Shown one piece after another: positions 62,439 through 64,000 of a DNA stretch of 64,000 nucleotides (positions are counted from its first letter, which is position 1; each line of letters begins with the position of its first letter). Under the pieces are notes generated by a model. That model was given only the letters and a program-made list of their open reading frames with translations, did not search any database and was not told where the DNA came from. Source of the DNA: Parvibaculum sp041688015 (GTDB lineage Bacteria > Pseudomonadota > Alphaproteobacteria > Parvibaculales > Parvibaculaceae). Made by a program: the position numbers and the translations under genes. The stretch spans positions 104,570 to 168,569 of the forward strand of contig JBDNIY010000010.1 of assembly GCA_041688015.1 (NCBI GenBank), read 5' to 3'.

Positions 62439-63278
62439 TCATCCGCGTCTGGCCAACTCGTAAAGGGCGACGGCGGCGGCGTTGGAGACATTGAGGCTTC
62501 GCATGGGACCGGTTGCGGGCAAGCGCGCGAGTATGTCGCAGTGTTCGCGGGTGAGACGGCGTAATCCTGCGCCTTCGGCACCCAGCACCAGCGCGACCTT
62601 TGGGCCAGTTTTGAAATCGGAAAGTGAAACCTCACCTTCACCATCAAGGCCGATGACCTCAAACCCTAAATCCTTCAACTCATCCAGAGCGCGCACCAGA
62701 TTGGTGACCTTGGCAATTTTGACTTTTTCGAGCGCGCCGGAGGCAGCTTTGGCCAGAACGCCGCCCAAAGGGGGGCTGTTTCGGTCAGTGGTAATGATAG
62801 CTTCGGCACCAAAAACGGCCGCTGAGCGGAGAATCGCCCCAAAATTATGCGGGTCGGTGACCTGATCGAGCACGACTGCGACCTTTGCGCCCGCACATGC
62901 TTCATCGACGGACAAATCGGGCAGGGCGGAGACCTTGAGCGCTATGCCCTGATGCACCGCACCGGGAGGCAGGGTGGCGGCGATCTCTTCACCGGTCATG
63001 GTTTCCGGCGTTAGCGTCAGTTCAATGCCAAGGCTCAGGCCCTCGGCTGCGAGATCATGTTCCGCATTACGGGTCATCAAGAGTCTTAGTGGTTTGCGTG
63101 CCGGGTTAAGGAGCGCAGCGGTAACTGCATGAAATCCATAGAGAAAATTCTCATCAGCTCCGCCTTTGTGGCCCTTTTGGGGGCCATGGCGAGGGCCGCG
63201 TCCACTGCTGCCCTTGAAAGGGTGTGGGGATGCGTCTGGGCGATGAAGGGTGCCGGAGCCCGGCTTGCGTTTACTCAT
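62439..63278 (-). CDS. rlmB: 23S rRNA 2'-O-methyltransferase RlmB
   Basis: A 279-aa SpoU/TrmH-family methylase. The N-terminal substrate domain has FLYGFHAVTAALLNPARKPLRLL. The knotted catalytic domain has LDQVTDPHNFGAILRSA, VLGAEGAGLRRLTRE and LNVSNAAAVALYELARR, the three SPOUT motifs. It methylates G2251 of 23S rRNA. ATG 63278 is the family start. The location next to tRNA-Tyr, tRNA-Gly and tuf is typical of alphaproteobacteria. Confidence 0.92.
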   Translation of the reverse strand: MSKRKPGSGTLHRPDASPHPFKGSSGRGPRHGPQKGHKGGADENFLYGFHAVTAALLNPARKPLRLLMTRNAEHDLAAEGLSLGIELTLTPETMTGEEIAATLPPGAVHQGIALKVSALPDLSVDEACAGAKVAVVLDQVTDPHNFGAILRSAAVFGAEAIITTDRNSPPLGGVLAKAASGALEKVKIAKVTNLVRALDELKDLGFEVIGLDGEGEVSLSDFKTGPKVALVLGAEGAGLRRLTREHCDILARLPATGPMRSLNVSNAAAVALYELARRG

Positions 63279-63501
63279 GCTGCTGTTTATATTGCGCCTT
63301 CCGGGCCCATGTAAACGCCCCCTCGACGGTGCCTTCTGCTCATTCTTGATGATGCTGGGGACGCTGCGGGGTGTTACACGCGTTTGGGACCGGGAAATCA
63401 GTTGACAGCACGGCGGCAAAGCTCAATAAAGCCGCGCGGATGCGAAGCACAATCGGCGGCAGCGAACATATTGGGATTTCACAACATTTGACGTCGGACA
63501 C

Positions 63502-63586
63502 GGAGGGGTGCCCGAGTGGCTAAAGGGGACGGACTGTAAATCCGTTAGCTATGCTTACGTTGGTTCGAATCCAACCCCCTCCACCA
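63502..63586 (+). tRNA. tRNA-Tyr(GTA)
   Basis: An 85-nt class II tRNA with a long variable arm. The acceptor GGAGGGG/CCCCTCC pairs, the anticodon loop holds GTA (ACTGTAAAT), the T arm is GGTTCGAATCC, and CCA is encoded. Confidence 0.95.
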
Positions 63587-63591
63587 CTTTA

Positions 63592-63607
63592 CCCTGAGAT
63601 TTCAGGG
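63592..63607 (+). terminator. Weak hairpin after tRNA-Tyr
   Basis: CCCTGA-gatt-TCAGGG followed by CTTTCT. It may be a processing or weak termination signal between the two tRNA genes; the T-run is poor. Confidence 0.35.
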
Positions 63608-63672
63608 CTTTCTGGTGGCTTCGATGTCAAAAAACGCTCACATAGAGCGGCGAGTTAAGGGAATACGGTCAG

Positions 63673-63746
63673 GCGGGTGTAGCTCAATGGTAGAGCAACA
63701 GCCTTCCAAGCTGATGACGAGGGTTCGATTCCCTTCACCCGCTCCA
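63673..63746 (+). tRNA. tRNA-Gly(TCC)
   Basis: A 74-nt tRNA with GCGGGTG/CACCCGC acceptor, GCTCAATGGTAGAGC D arm, anticodon loop CTTCCAA (TCC), and CCA encoded. It lies 113 bp before tuf. Confidence 0.95.
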
Positions 63747-63859
63747 GACCGACTGCCGGCACTGGACACATATAGAGACCTAGGCGTTTAGAGACTGGGA
63801 CGCCACAACACCTGAGACGCTTTAGAGATCGATCATTCGACCAAACGAGGACTGCACCG

Positions 63860-64000
63860 ATGGCCAAAGAAAAGTTTCAACGCAATAAGCCCCATTGCAA
63901 CATCGGCACGATTGGTCACGTCGATCACGGCAAGACGTCCCTGACGGCTGCGATCACGAAGGTGCTCGCAGAAACGGGCGGGGCGGTTTATTCGGCTTAT
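63860..64000 (+). CDS. tuf: Elongation factor Tu (3' cut by window end)
   Basis: The first 47 residues of EF-Tu, MAKEKFQRNKPHCNIGTIGH, then VDHGKTSLTAA with the GTP-binding P-loop (GHVDHGKT). AACGAGG lies about nine bases before ATG. It delivers aminoacyl-tRNA to the ribosome and continues beyond the window. Confidence 0.95.
   Translation, partial: MAKEKFQRNKPHCNIGTIGHVDHGKTSLTAAITKVLAETGGAVYSAY

Noticed and set aside
63655..63867. 70-aa minus-strand frame over tRNA-Gly
   Set aside because: Antisense to tRNA-Gly, a frequent false gene call.

Overview
This window looks like one chromosomal segment of an alphaproteobacterium, probably of the Hyphomicrobiales or a relative. That placement is inferred from the conserved right flank (rlmB, tRNA-Tyr, tRNA-Gly, tuf), from the alphaproteobacterial style of the Mu-like genes, and from the moderately high GC. 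Ordinary chromosome occupies only the right end, about 59568-64000: tRNA-Thr(TGT), a hydrolase-OsmC fusion, a TauE/SafE permease, a DUF2939 protein, rlmB, tRNA-Tyr, tRNA-Gly and the start of tuf. Everything to the left is accessory DNA stacked behind the 3' end of tRNA-Thr.

Region A (1-6182) holds an SbcD/YhaO-like phosphoesterase (5' end outside the window), an SbcC/YhaN-like coiled-coil ATPase, and a lone ABC-type ATPase. The C-terminal domain of that ATPase carries an Arg-x3-Glu ... His arrangement reminiscent of PrrC/RloC anticodon nucleases. Region B (about 6183-10067) looks like a small integrative or replicative element: a MerR-like regulator, a Rep_trans-type initiator, a 54-aa protein and a large serine recombinase. 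Two matching 17-bp dyads (AGGAC-N7-GTCCT) sit beside the -10 boxes of the regulator and rep promoters.

Region C is a tRNA-Thr genomic island bounded by a perfect 49-bp direct repeat of the tRNA 3' half (10019-10067 and 59568-59616). Its left arm carries a tyrosine integrase, an AlpA-like gene broken by a TGA codon, a CHC2/TOPRIM/SF3 primase-helicase (a P4-like satellite layout), a giant NACHT/STAND protein with an N-terminal PD-(D/E)xK-like nuclease (an Avs/bNACHT-type defence candidate), and a 107-bp palindrome with TAGTGTA iterations. A tRNA(CAT) 3' half lies at 21766-21810. Its right arm carries an internally deleted IS3-family element, hipBA, a second hipA tail fragment, a small membrane protein and an AlpA-like gene.

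Region D is a Mu-like transposable prophage nested inside that island. The ends can be read from the sequence. Both termini start TGT and, exactly 15 nt further in, have a GTT(T/A)TGGCAC box; the right end has a second box 22 bp further in, as Mu R1/R2 do. This places the prophage at 21916-55504. Order from its left end at 55504: repressor (+), operator region, then on the minus strand Ner, a conserved unknown, transposase A, ATPase B, small early genes, DUF3164, GemA, Mor activator, lysozyme, Rz/Rz1, a TraR-type zinc finger, DUF2730, packaging proteins, portal, head morphogenesis, a protease-capsid fusion, connectors, sheath, tube, tail chaperone with a -1 frameshift, tape measure, baseplate, tail fibre and fibre assembly protein. 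The last segment before the right end carries a Dam-type methylase and a sulfotransferase-like gene, where Mu keeps mom. All structural genes look intact, so the prophage may be functional.

The genes therefore form at least three nested or tandem mobile elements behind one tRNA gene. Between them they carry two strong defence candidates (the NACHT-nuclease and the PrrC-like ATPase) and a hipBA module.
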